NCBI GenBank assembly: GCA_007618135.1
Contig: PHFX01000149.1
Span: forward strand, 48,738 to 112,737
Direction: 5' to 3'
From: Candidatus Brocadia sp. WS118
GTDB taxonomy: Bacteria > Planctomycetota > Brocadiia > Brocadiales > Brocadiaceae
DNA length: 64,000 nt
Within the stretch, counting starts at the first letter, position 1. Every line of letters starts with the position of its first letter. The position numbers were made by a program, and so were the translations under genes. Of this stretch, positions 33,121 to 42,002 are shown piece after piece. A model generated the notes under the pieces. It was not told where the DNA came from, did not search any database, and saw only the letters and a program-made list of their open reading frames with translations.

Positions 33121-34047
33121 CTAGGTGTGAAGAGTATACTTCTTATAAAACCCTATATTTTTGTATACGAGATTTGCCACCAGAAAATTCGGGGCTTCAT
33201 TTCCTGGATTCGGTTTTAGTTCAACAACATCAAAACCAACAACCTTTTTGTCTTTATATACTTTACGCAAAAAGTCAATCGTTCGATACCATCCCAAACC
33301 ACCCGGCACAGGAGTGCCGGTGGCCGGCATGATAGAAGTGTCAAAACCGTCCACATCCAATGTTATATATACATGATCCTCTAACGTTTCCAATGCCTGA
33401 TCATGCCAGTCATCGTTGTCATGGATGTCCTTTGCATAGAATACCGAGACTGCATCTTTCTTCTTCTGGGCAAATAACAACTCCTCTTTGGATACCACCC
33501 TGACACCAAAACTGGTTACCTTACATTTTAAATCCTCAACTACTCGTCTTGACACACTTGCATGGCTGAATCGGGTGCCGCCAAATTGCCCCATCATGTC
33601 AAGGTGCGCGTCCAATTGAAGAACGGATAATTTTCGGTATTTCTCTTTATATGCTCTGATTACCCCTTGTGATATAGAGTGTTCCCCTCCCAAAGTTACC
33701 AAAAATTTATTGTCTTTTACGATACCTCTGCTCGTCTGATATAACGTATCAACTACTTTTTTCGCATCTGTGTGTATTTCTTCTATGTTGAGAGTCCCGA
33801 TGGTAAAAATTCCAATCGTATAAATTTCATCCAACTCATTATCATAAGGCTCAACATTAATAGATGCATTCAATATTGCATTAGGACCGAGTTTGGTTCC
33901 TGATTGATACGTAGCGGTTCCATCAAACGGAACGCCCAGAATTGCAACTCTGGAATTTTTATATGCTTCATCGGTATCCCGATAATCTGTTGGAAAAGCA
34001 CCAAATTGCAATGAGCTTAACGTATATTCTTTTATATCACTCAACAT
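33121..34047 (-). CDS. speB: Agmatinase / ureohydrolase
   Basis: The 308-residue protein has the binuclear-Mn ligands of the arginase family: GGEHSIS, DAHLDM and DVDGFDTS. Agmatinase makes putrescine and urea from agmatine, part of polyamine synthesis. Substrate choice among agmatine, arginine and related compounds is not settled by sequence, but the length and the TGTPVPGGLGW block favour agmatinase. GGAG lies upstream of the ATG. Confidence 0.88.
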   Translation of the reverse strand: MLSDIKEYTLSSLQFGAFPTDYRDTDEAYKNSRVAILGVPFDGTATYQSGTKLGPNAILNASINVEPYDNELDEIYTIGIFTIGTLNIEEIHTDAKKVVDTLYQTSRGIVKDNKFLVTLGGEHSISQGVIRAYKEKYRKLSVLQLDAHLDMMGQFGGTRFSHASVSRRVVEDLKCKVTSFGVRVVSKEELLFAQKKKDAVSVFYAKDIHDNDDWHDQALETLEDHVYITLDVDGFDTSIMPATGTPVPGGLGWYRTIDFLRKVYKDKKVVGFDVVELKPNPGNEAPNFLVANLVYKNIGFYKKYTLHT

Positions 34048-34090
34048 TCATTATCTCCGGTAGTGCATAAGAGGATCATATTATATAAAC

Positions 34091-34122
34091 AAAAAAGGCA
34101 TCTCATACAAGATGCCTTTTTT
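34091..34122. terminator. Terminator after the bc-type operon
   Basis: The 12-bp stem AAAAAAGGCATC and its complement close a short loop, with A- and T-runs on both sides. It sits 28 bases after the octaheme gene stop. It can act in both directions. Confidence 0.88.
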
Positions 34123-34149
34123 ATTTTTGACTTTTGAACTAAAGCTCCC

Positions 34150-35895
34150 TTATGAGTGTTGCGTCTCTCGTTTCTTTTTCCATAAAGCAGCGCCAAACAT
34201 AATCACCGCTACAATACCGACAATACTTCCAACGATACCGGCAACATTCTTTCTTCCTTTAGCATGTAACATTTTATCAACTTCTTTCCCTCGTTTCAGT
34301 GCTATTGCCTGACTTTCCAGGATGTTGATCTTTTGATATACTTTTGCGGCACCATACCACCAGGCAATATCCTGCTGGCCATGAGCAACACCTTTGTAGG
34401 CATGAGCCTTATCGCCAAACCACATGTCTGCATAAGTAATCTCGATCTCTGAAGGATTGTTTCTTCCCGTTGCAAACAAGCCATGCAGACCCAGAATCGG
34501 ACCAATAACAGGAACCTTACCCGCTTTGGTTTTAAATGCGCCATACACTGCTTCTCCTAATATTCCAGGTCCGAGTGCATCAGCAAGGATATCTCCAAGA
34601 GGGAAAATATCTCTTTCTTTTATCGGTACTTCAAAGGCATCATTTGCCACGATATCATCCAAAATAGCCTGAGCTCTATCCTGCAATCTCCACATTTCAA
34701 ACATGAAATCATTCAAGTTTTCACGGTATAATCTGGCAAAACGCGGGCTGTGACATTTGCTGCAAACCGACACCCATTGCTCCGACCTCTTTTTATTTTC
34801 AGGAGAATAGATATCCAGACTATAATTCAAAGGTGGTAGATTTATACCATGAGGGTAATCCTTTAATGATGATTTATAATCAATCCCTTTGGGTGGCACT
34901 GTTCCCATTCTCCATACACCCTTTGTAACAGGGTTATGAGCAAACTTTCCATTCCCCTGGTCAAAATGACAAAATTGACAGGTTGGGGTTCTATAGTCCT
35001 TGCCCGGAACTATTTCCGCTAACGGTTTCTCCCAATCCCAGTGTTCGCCTTCCAGATGATAGATATAACCCATTTTCGACTCACCATACGACTCTGCATC
35101 AGGATGGTCAAATCCCATGTGACAACTCATACATGCCTCAGGTCTTCTGCCCTCTGCCGCTGAAAACTTATGCCTTGTGTGACAAATATTGCATCGGTCT
35201 GTAGCATGACACAAATCACAACCAAACTGGGCCGCGGGATATCCCCTTCGGAACATCTCCGGATACCACGGAGGAATTACATTCGCTGCTAAACCCTCAA
35301 TATGATTTGGCCGACCACGTTCAGACTCACTCATAAATTCCGTTGTTTGCTGAGGATGACACTCGCCACAGGTAGCAGGCGTTGGCATATGGAGTTCTTT
35401 ATGGTCCTTCCCATGACAATCGCTACAGGTAACTTCTTTCAGTTCCCTACCGATTAACTTTTCAATTTGCTGTGTCTTCTCAGCAAAACGGGGGTTTTTC
35501 CTCAGGTTTGCGTGAGTAGAATCCCTCCAATCATTTACAAACCCTGGAGTTACCTCTTCATGGCACTTCACACAGTCAGATGGTTTATATTTTTCAAGCA
35601 ACTGATCGTAATATGTCCCGTCGGGTTTAACGTAGTGGCGAACCGGAAACCAATACATCTGCAATGGAACTGGTTTATAGATATTTTGCCAGGGACCAGC
35701 ACCCTTTTCCAGCCCAACATTATTAGTAAACCAATCCTTCAACGTATCATTGGGATACAAGATGTCATAATAGCTGGTAGCCTTCTTTTGCATTTCTTTC
35801 AACTCAGCTTCAGACTGCGCCTTTAGGCTTCCAGCCTGTAAACTCCACACTAAAGGGGCAGCGAGTAAAATCGCGCCCAATTTCAACAACTTCAT
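34150..35895 (-). CDS. Octaheme HAO-like cytochrome c with C-terminal anchor
   Basis: The 581-residue precursor has a signal peptide and eight CXXCH sites (residues 108, 157, 176, 226, 235, 255, 306, 378), the hydroxylamine-oxidoreductase layout. A C-terminal helix (about 550-571) followed by KKKRE anchors it to the membrane. Canonical HAOs have a Tyr crosslinked to the catalytic heme in an xDYxxW-like segment; the matching region reads HGQQDIAWWYG, with Ile510 in place of Tyr. So it is probably not an oxidising HAO. GGGAGGAGG precedes the ATG. It is last in the Rieske/cytochrome b operon, like its counterpart in Kuenenia. Confidence 0.92.
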   Translation of the reverse strand: MKLLKLGAILLAAPLVWSLQAGSLKAQSEAELKEMQKKATSYYDILYPNDTLKDWFTNNVGLEKGAGPWQNIYKPVPLQMYWFPVRHYVKPDGTYYDQLLEKYKPSDCVKCHEEVTPGFVNDWRDSTHANLRKNPRFAEKTQQIEKLIGRELKEVTCSDCHGKDHKELHMPTPATCGECHPQQTTEFMSESERGRPNHIEGLAANVIPPWYPEMFRRGYPAAQFGCDLCHATDRCNICHTRHKFSAAEGRRPEACMSCHMGFDHPDAESYGESKMGYIYHLEGEHWDWEKPLAEIVPGKDYRTPTCQFCHFDQGNGKFAHNPVTKGVWRMGTVPPKGIDYKSSLKDYPHGINLPPLNYSLDIYSPENKKRSEQWVSVCSKCHSPRFARLYRENLNDFMFEMWRLQDRAQAILDDIVANDAFEVPIKERDIFPLGDILADALGPGILGEAVYGAFKTKAGKVPVIGPILGLHGLFATGRNNPSEIEITYADMWFGDKAHAYKGVAHGQQDIAWWYGAAKVYQKINILESQAIALKRGKEVDKMLHAKGRKNVAGIVGSIVGIVAVIMFGAALWKKKRETQHS

Positions 35896-35955
35896 AATAA
35901 AGCCTCCTCCCCTCAAAACCAGCGTTTTTTAGAAATTTATCGGATAAAAAATTCT

Positions 35956-37044
35956 TTAGTGAATTTTTGGCAACGGATTAGAAGTTCCCTCTTTTTCTGA
36001 AAAACTCGTCTTATATGGTGTTGTATGCTGCGGGAAAAACCACTCGTCTGAACCACCCCTTTCCTGGAAAAATTTCAGCCGCATCTCATGATTTCGGGTA
36101 TGATGGCATGGTCCGCACACATTATAAGGTGTTCCGAACGTCCCAACTTTCGCTATTTTCTGCCCCTCAGGTGCCTTTCCAATCTCCATAAAATAGCTAA
36201 ACACCTCTCCGGCCCCATGACATGCCTCACAGGTAACCCCCTCCTCGGAGTATTTACCGGTAGATTCATCATATCCTGTCGTATGGCACTCGAGACATTT
36301 TTTCCGATACTCCTCATTTCCTGCAATATAATCAGGGGCTTCCTTTACCCGCTCGAACGTCTTAAACTTGATCCTTTGCCATCTTTCTACATGCGGAGAA
36401 GTCAATCCTTTATGGCATTTGAGACATTTTTGGCTGCCAACATATATCGCTTTATCACCGGTAATGCTGTACTTCTTGAAATCTCCCATTTCCAGCCGTT
36501 GATTTGGGTCGCTTTCTTCAGGGGTCAACGTTGCCAATTCACTCCAAAATCCAAACATGGTTTCAGCAGAAATTAGTCGCAGTTCCATTTGTCGCTTATG
36601 ATAATACATGCCCTCATGAGCAACCTCTTCACTCAATGCCCTTCCAATACCCCCATGACAAACGGTGCACCCATAGATATCAAACGGAAACTCTCTGGCG
36701 TTGGGATGCACGGCCTTCAATTTGTTCTCATCTATGTGACAAGTCATACATCGGTCTACTTTATCCCCGTTTTGTTGCTTGCTCCAACTGTAATCTCCCT
36801 TTAACAGTACCTGCTTAATCTCATATACCGGCCTCTTCAGAGACGCCAGTCGCTTGCCCAACAACTCTTTGTCTTTCGCAGCGGTAGCCGCCTCAAACTC
36901 TTTTTCAACCTTAACCGCTTGTTCTTCATAATACTCCTTCTGGAACTCCATCCATTTCGGCTTAAACTCGTCTTTAAGCCACATTGAAGTAGAGATGAAA
37001 AACAAGGCACTCAAAACAAAAAAGATCAATCTTTGTAAGCTCAT
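35956..37044 (-). CDS. Membrane-anchored hexaheme cytochrome c
   Basis: The 362-residue protein has an uncleaved N-terminal helix (about 5-22) and six CXXCH sites at 99, 126, 207, 250, 272 and 310. A charged helical segment separates the anchor from the hemes. The position between cytochrome b and the octaheme gene makes it the likely electron link between the two. It lies 47 bases after the subunit IV gene. Confidence 0.9.
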   Translation of the reverse strand: MSLQRLIFFVLSALFFISTSMWLKDEFKPKWMEFQKEYYEEQAVKVEKEFEAATAAKDKELLGKRLASLKRPVYEIKQVLLKGDYSWSKQQNGDKVDRCMTCHIDENKLKAVHPNAREFPFDIYGCTVCHGGIGRALSEEVAHEGMYYHKRQMELRLISAETMFGFWSELATLTPEESDPNQRLEMGDFKKYSITGDKAIYVGSQKCLKCHKGLTSPHVERWQRIKFKTFERVKEAPDYIAGNEEYRKKCLECHTTGYDESTGKYSEEGVTCEACHGAGEVFSYFMEIGKAPEGQKIAKVGTFGTPYNVCGPCHHTRNHEMRLKFFQERGGSDEWFFPQHTTPYKTSFSEKEGTSNPLPKIH

Positions 37045-37091
37045 AGTTCACCTATTCTGGAAATGCTGAAATTTAGCCACCATACAAGAAT

Positions 37092-37814
37092 TCATATATT
37101 AATCCACGGCGTCGCGATAATATATTTCACATTAAACGCCAACCGAAACACCATTTTAATCACGGTCCCAATCATAGTCAGAAGCAAACCCATAGTAAGT
37201 GAATATCGAATAACGCCTAACTTCATAAAAAAATCTCTCTTCACCAAGGCAGGAAGTGTAAGTCCTGCAAAATAAAAACCTCCCATGAGAACAATTCCTA
37301 GCGGTAACGGCAAATCATGCAACGGAGGTGGTGTCGGGAAATCGTGTGTCCATTTCTCCCACGGCCAGAAAAAAGCCCAAAACGGCCCCCTCAAAGCCGT
37401 ACCAATATATATCAACACATACCAAAAAATGTAGCCGAAGACAAACGTAGTTACGGCAAATTTTCTTTCTCTAAAGGTATAATACCCGTTTCCCTTCGGG
37501 TTATTATCCAAATACGGAATAAGGATCAGACCCAAAATAATAATGCTTGGCAAAACAACACCGGCATACCATGGGTCGAAATAAACCAATGCCTCCTGCA
37601 AACCCAGAAAATACCACGGTGCTTTGGCCGGATTTTCAGCCTGACCGGGATTCGACAGCTCTCTGAGAGGCGCATCTACAAAATACGAATAAAACAAAAG
37701 CCCTACCGTAACAAAAATAGCAGCTAAAAATTCTTTAGCAACCAGGGTGGGCCATGTAAAAACCTTATCGTCTTTAAATTCAATTATTCCTTTCTTTTCC
37801 AGCCTAACTTCCAT
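37092..37814 (-). CDS. Cytochrome b subunit IV-type protein
   Basis: The 240-residue protein has about five membrane helices and the quinol-site region of PetD/cytochrome b C-terminal half. The site that reads PEWY in most bc complexes is APWY here (65-68), inside KAPWYFLGLQEALVYFDPW. It is longer than the usual PetD of about 160 residues. Together with the upstream cytochrome b it forms the quinol-oxidising core. Confidence 0.88.
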   Translation of the reverse strand: MEVRLEKKGIIEFKDDKVFTWPTLVAKEFLAAIFVTVGLLFYSYFVDAPLRELSNPGQAENPAKAPWYFLGLQEALVYFDPWYAGVVLPSIIILGLILIPYLDNNPKGNGYYTFRERKFAVTTFVFGYIFWYVLIYIGTALRGPFWAFFWPWEKWTHDFPTPPPLHDLPLPLGIVLMGGFYFAGLTLPALVKRDFFMKLGVIRYSLTMGLLLTMIGTVIKMVFRLAFNVKYIIATPWINI

Positions 37815-37866
37815 GGAACCACTCCTCAGAAATATCTCTCATAAATTGTTCTAAATTATCACTACG

Positions 37867-38637
37867 TTATAAAGGACCAGAAATCCCGCCGTCTTTGCGC
37901 ACTCTCCAGAAATGTACCATCATAAGGGCAGAAGCGATTACTGGTATCGCTATACAATGCCATACATAGGCACGCAGCAAGGCAGGGGCATCAATCGACG
38001 TCCCACCCAGCAAAGCGAAACGAACATCGTTATCAGGCTTCATTCCCAATATGTAAGAAAATGGCCCTTCATGCCCTAGAAACGGTGTAGCGCGCGCCAT
38101 ATTCGTACCAACGGTAATAGCCCAATACCCTAACTGATCCCACGGCAACAGATACCCGGTAAAGCTTAATAAAAACGTGAGTACCAGCAAGATAACACCA
38201 ACCACCCAGTTAAACTGTCTTGGTGGTTTATACGAACCGGTTAAAAACACACGAAACATGTGCACACTCACCGTAATGACCATGGCATGAGCTCCCCATC
38301 GGTGAGAATTTCTCAAAAACCTGCCAAACGGCACTACATACATCAAATCCACAATATCTGCATATGCCCTGTTCACGTCGGGAACATAATAAAACATTAA
38401 CAAGATCCCTGTTATTGTTTCAAATAGGAATATAAAAAACGTCATCCCCCCCATACACCAGGTGAAACGGATTTTCGTACCATGTTCCCGCACCTTCGCA
38501 GGATGCAAATGCAACCATATGTTGCTAATGATTTGAAGAGCCCTGTTCCGTGGGGTATCCGTGTATCCATGGCGAAATACAGATTTCCAAATTTCGTTAT
38601 CAGTGATTTTTTTTATCAAATCAGGAATTAGCTTCAT
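37867..38637 (-). CDS. Cytochrome b6-type heme-binding subunit
   Basis: The 256-residue protein has four membrane helices and two His pairs for two b hemes: His112/His126 and His227/His242. The 15-residue distance in the second pair is the b6f pattern. [16 protein letters not shown] is the family's quinone-site loop. AAAGGA lies eight bases before the ATG. The N-terminal 40 residues are an extra cytoplasmic extension. It carries out transmembrane electron transfer in the Rieske/cytochrome b complex. Confidence 0.93.
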   Translation of the reverse strand: MKLIPDLIKKITDNEIWKSVFRHGYTDTPRNRALQIISNIWLHLHPAKVREHGTKIRFTWCMGGMTFFIFLFETITGILLMFYYVPDVNRAYADIVDLMYVVPFGRFLRNSHRWGAHAMVITVSVHMFRVFLTGSYKPPRQFNWVVGVILLVLTFLLSFTGYLLPWDQLGYWAITVGTNMARATPFLGHEGPFSYILGMKPDNDVRFALLGGTSIDAPALLRAYVWHCIAIPVIASALMMVHFWRVRKDGGISGPL

Positions 38638-38703
38638 GTAAACATTCCTTTCTCCACCTTCTTTTGAGTACTAGTTCCTCCCCTCATAATAAGAATTATC
38701 CTC

Positions 38704-40464
38704 CTATTCCTCCGTTTCTTCCATTGTTTTATTTATTTCCTCATTCGGCTTCCAAAGCACGCGCTTTAAGGTTATTACGTTCACCGGACAATCTTTACAA
38801 TTGCCGCACCGAATACAGACGTCGGTATATTTTATTACTATACCATCCTTACTGACAAACGGACGATATTCTTTGCCTTCGTTGCTCACATCCACCTGTT
38901 TCAAAGCGCCAACAGGACACACCATGCTGCAACGACCACACAGGATGCACTCATTTGTCTCCACATTGATACTGAGATCGCACTTCAGGCAGCGCAAAGC
39001 TTCTACCTTTGCCTGAGCTTCGGTAAGACCTAATTCTACCAAATCAAAAGTACCCTCCCTATTCGATACCGGCAACATTCCCATTTGCTGACGAGGCATG
39101 GCATCGTAATTCTCTTCGCGCTCATTAAATTCGTTATCTAAAAGCGTCACCCAGACCTTTTCCTTGGGCTTTTGAATCTCTTCTCCTCTGATGAATCTAT
39201 CAATGGATTTTGCTGCAGTATGCCCTTGCGCAATACATTCGATAATTGTGCTTGGACCAAGCGTTACATCTCCCCCGGCAAATACACCTTCCTTGTTGGT
39301 CAGGAGATTGTCATCCACAGCAATCGTCCCCCACTTGGTAACGTTTAACCCGTAATTATCTCCAAGGAAATTCAGGTCGGCTTCCTGGCTGATCGCGGTG
39401 ATAATACAGTCTGTCTCAATGGTAAATTCCGAATGAGGCACTGGCTCTGGCCGCCTCCTGCCGCTGCTGTCAGGCTTGCCAAGCCTCATCTTGATACATT
39501 CCAGGGCCTTTACTTTTCCATTTTCAGTAATGACCCTGATAGGCGCTGACAGGAAATGGAATTGCACACCTTCGTGTTCTGCCTCTTCTATCTCCCATGG
39601 CAACGCCGGCATCTCCTCCCGTGTCCTTCTATACACAATAAATGCATCCTGACACAGGCGCTTGGCGGTCCTGACTGCATCGATAGCAGAATTACCGCCA
39701 CCAATCACGGCAACTTTTTCGCCGGGGCTCCTTACATCACCGGCATTCACATTTTTCAGGAATTCCAGACAATCCATGACACCGAGAGTCCCTTCTTCAC
39801 CCGGTATTTCAAGCTTTTTGCCCCTTTGTGCCCCAACTGCGATAAATACTGCTTTATATCCCTCTTTAAACAAATCCTGAATTGCTTTCCCCGGGCTTCC
39901 AACGGGACTATTTGTTCTTATCTCAACACCACGCGCAACGATTTGACTTACATCAAACATAATCTGCTCGCGCGGCAACCTATACGATGGAATTGCCCAC
40001 ATCATCATACCGCCAACTTGAGATTCCTTTTCGAACACGGTCACGGTGTAACCCATTCCCGCGAGATCATTCGCAGCCGTTAATCCAGCAGGACCTGCAC
40101 CGATCACAGCAACTTTTTCGGCTCTTTTGGTCACTTTTGGCGGCGGAATTTTTATCTTATTTTTAAAAATATGGTCGGTAACAAATCGTTTTAATGCGTC
40201 AATTGCTACGGGTCTGTCAAAATCACCACGTTTGCATTTTGACTCACAGGGATGGGGGCAAACATATCCACATACGGCGGGAAACGGATTGGTCTCTCTC
40301 ATTAACTTGTACGATTCTGCATATTTGCCCTGACTAATTAACCGGATATAACCAGGTACATCCATATGAGCAGGACAACGATGCTGACAACGAATATTTT
40401 GCTGTAACCAATCCAAATCAAGGAGTACCTTTATTCCTTTTTTGGGCAAAGTCGCTTGATTCAT
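38704..40464 (-). CDS. NAD(P)-dependent GltD-like iron-sulfur flavoprotein
   Basis: The 586-residue protein has the N-terminal Cys-rich domain of GltD (CQHRCPAHMDV, CGYVCPHPCESKCKRGD), an FAD site (VIGAGPAGLTAANDLAG), a NAD(P) site (VIGGGNSAIDAVRTA) and a C-terminal two-cluster ferredoxin domain (CILCGRCSMVCP and CIRCGNCKDCP). The second cluster has CX2CX2CX2CP, one residue short of normal. Its place inside a bc-type operon suggests that the complex exchanges electrons with NAD(P). ATG at 40464 is chosen over GTG at 40473. Confidence 0.88.
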   Translation of the reverse strand: MNQATLPKKGIKVLLDLDWLQQNIRCQHRCPAHMDVPGYIRLISQGKYAESYKLMRETNPFPAVCGYVCPHPCESKCKRGDFDRPVAIDALKRFVTDHIFKNKIKIPPPKVTKRAEKVAVIGAGPAGLTAANDLAGMGYTVTVFEKESQVGGMMMWAIPSYRLPREQIMFDVSQIVARGVEIRTNSPVGSPGKAIQDLFKEGYKAVFIAVGAQRGKKLEIPGEEGTLGVMDCLEFLKNVNAGDVRSPGEKVAVIGGGNSAIDAVRTAKRLCQDAFIVYRRTREEMPALPWEIEEAEHEGVQFHFLSAPIRVITENGKVKALECIKMRLGKPDSSGRRRPEPVPHSEFTIETDCIITAISQEADLNFLGDNYGLNVTKWGTIAVDDNLLTNKEGVFAGGDVTLGPSTIIECIAQGHTAAKSIDRFIRGEEIQKPKEKVWVTLLDNEFNEREENYDAMPRQQMGMLPVSNREGTFDLVELGLTEAQAKVEALRCLKCDLSINVETNECILCGRCSMVCPVGALKQVDVSNEGKEYRPFVSKDGIVIKYTDVCIRCGNCKDCPVNVITLKRVLWKPNEEINKTMEETEE

Positions 40465-40514
40465 AAAACACACTGACTTTCTAAAAAATATTCATGTTAT
40501 ATACTATCACATAA

Positions 40515-41033
40515 TTACACAACTAACTCCGTTTCAAGAGGCACAGTTTTACTCGTATCTACAACCAATTTACCGCTGTCATCCAGAACTATTTCAAAAT
40601 GATTAAGCGGACGTGGGGCAGGACCGGCGAAGTTCACACCATTTCGATAGTATTTACTTCCGTGGCATGGACACTCGTAGATATTTTTTTCCTTGGAAAA
40701 TTCTACTGCACACCCCAAATGCTGACATACCACTGAAATGGCTTTGAAACTATTCCCATCGCGCACAATAAATATTTTCCTTGCCTTGAGCGTTGTAACT
40801 GAATTTTCTAAAAAGGATTTCGGCTCCCCAACGGAAAATCGTGGTGAAGGTTCAAAAAGTACCTTTGGATAAAAGAACCCTTTGTACCCCATGATTTCCA
40901 ACAGGTATGCCCCAATGGTAACAAAAAACAATCCCCAGCCGGCCAAAGTTAGAAAATTTCTCCGGGAAAAAGTAAACCAAATTCCCCCGTCGCTCTCTGA
41001 TGTAAAATTTTTCCTCTTTTCTCTTGTCTCCAT
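40515..41033 (-). CDS. Rieske 2Fe-2S protein of the bc-type complex
   Basis: The 172-residue protein has a twin-arginine signal (FSRRNFLTLAGWG, residues 23-35) that doubles as an N-terminal anchor. The 2Fe-2S ligands are in CQHLGC (103-108) and CPCHG (121-125), with two Cys and two His. It takes electrons from quinol and passes them to cytochrome c. It is first in the operon and follows a good promoter by about 110 bases. GGGAGG lies before the ATG. Confidence 0.94.
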   Translation of the reverse strand: METREKRKNFTSESDGGIWFTFSRRNFLTLAGWGLFFVTIGAYLLEIMGYKGFFYPKVLFEPSPRFSVGEPKSFLENSVTTLKARKIFIVRDGNSFKAISVVCQHLGCAVEFSKEKNIYECPCHGSKYYRNGVNFAGPAPRPLNHFEIVLDDSGKLVVDTSKTVPLETELVV

Positions 41034-41145
41034 AACAACCTCCCGCGGTTAAAAACCACTATTTTCCTTAAATAGGTAAGCGTTTTCTATGGATAATTTT
41101 CTCTACCTGTAAGTAAAAACTCATCATCATCTCCGAATGGCGAAT

Positions 41146-41172
41146 ATTATATTTATCGATAAGAAAAGTCAA
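41146..41172 (-). promoter_or_regulatory. Candidate promoter of the bc-type operon
   Basis: The minus strand has TTGACT (41167-41172) and a perfect TATAAT (41146-41151) separated by 15 bases, a little shorter than the best spacing. The leader before the Rieske gene would be about 105 bases. Confidence 0.45.
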
Positions 41173-41205
41173 GTATAATTTTATGAAAAAATCCATATTT
41201 ATATT

Positions 41206-41451
41206 TTACGATTTTTTAATCAATAAACGATACATATTCTCAACATTTTCTACTTTTATAATTTTATGCCCTTCTTCCTTAATACTCCGGGGCACACTCC
41301 TGATAGGTTCACCATCATCTAATATCACCTCTAACACTTGGCCAGCATCCATCATTTCCAGCTTTAACTTTGTTTTTACAAAATTAATAGGGCATAGCAC
41401 TCCTCTAAGATCAATTTTATCGTCGGGAATAATCTTTTCTTCCTCAGTCAT
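41206..41451 (-). CDS. TusA/SirA-like sulfur carrier
   Basis: The 81-residue protein has the TusA motif DLRGVLCPINFVKTKLKL with the persulfide Cys20. TusA proteins carry sulfane sulfur between enzymes in tRNA, molybdopterin or dissimilatory sulfur routes. The usual CPxP is CPIN here. It ends a cluster with a JAMM peptidase, cysteine synthase, DsrE-like protein and sulfite reductase, so sulfur transfer towards cysteine is the likely setting. Confidence 0.88.
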   Translation of the reverse strand: MTEEEKIIPDDKIDLRGVLCPINFVKTKLKLEMMDAGQVLEVILDDGEPIRSVPRSIKEEGHKIIKVENVENMYRLLIKKS

Positions 41452-41527
41452 TTTAAAAACCTAAAACTTTACCTTTTGAGAGTATTTCAAATTCACGTTA
41501 TCAAGAGTCTTGCGGATATTGCTTCTT

Positions 41528-41974
41528 TCATGAATCATAACCACGGTCTCCATGTAATACATTTATCTCTTCTTCCTGAAATTGTTTTTTTTCTTCATCA
41601 AAAACCCACGACCTGACCCCAAGCATCTCCCCATTTTCTACAGCAGCTATCAGGTAAGAATAACCGCACCATGCATGCTCTGTATCGAAAGCTGACGGAA
41701 TGGCAGGATGATCAGGATGGGAGTGATAAATACCAATAACCTGAAAGCCTTTTCGCTTTGCCTCCTTGTCGGCTTTATCAAACTGCCTGCCATCTATTTC
41801 ATATCTATCATGTGTCCTTTCCGTATTCGTATTTTGTATAGGACGAACTTCTACTACCTTTTTTTCAGAGGTATTCGTACCAATTAAGAGACCACAACAT
41901 TCCATAGGATAACTTTTTTTTGCTTCATTCTCGACTTCCCGGAACCTATGAGCATCAATATACAGCATTACCAT
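41528..41974 (-). CDS. JAMM/MPN+ metallopeptidase (Mec+-like)
   Basis: The 148-residue protein has the JAMM zinc set: Glu25 in PMECCGLLIG, His84 and His86 in HSHPDHPAIPS and Asp97. In mycobacteria the related Mec+ peptidase frees cysteine from the CysO carrier after CysM loads it. Here the gene is next to a cysteine synthase, which supports such a role. No ubiquitin-like carrier gene is in the cluster. Confidence 0.88.
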   Translation of the reverse strand: MVMLYIDAHRFREVENEAKKSYPMECCGLLIGTNTSEKKVVEVRPIQNTNTERTHDRYEIDGRQFDKADKEAKRKGFQVIGIYHSHPDHPAIPSAFDTEHAWCGYSYLIAAVENGEMLGVRSWVFDEEKKQFQEEEINVLHGDRGYDS

Positions 41975-42002
41975 CCCCTACGAATTGCAATCGGTATTTT
42001 AT

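Noticed and set aside
39556..40083. Long open frame on the plus strand inside the flavoprotein gene
   Set aside because: It is antisense to a gene with clear domains, lacks a ribosome-binding site and has low-complexity composition typical of a shadow frame.
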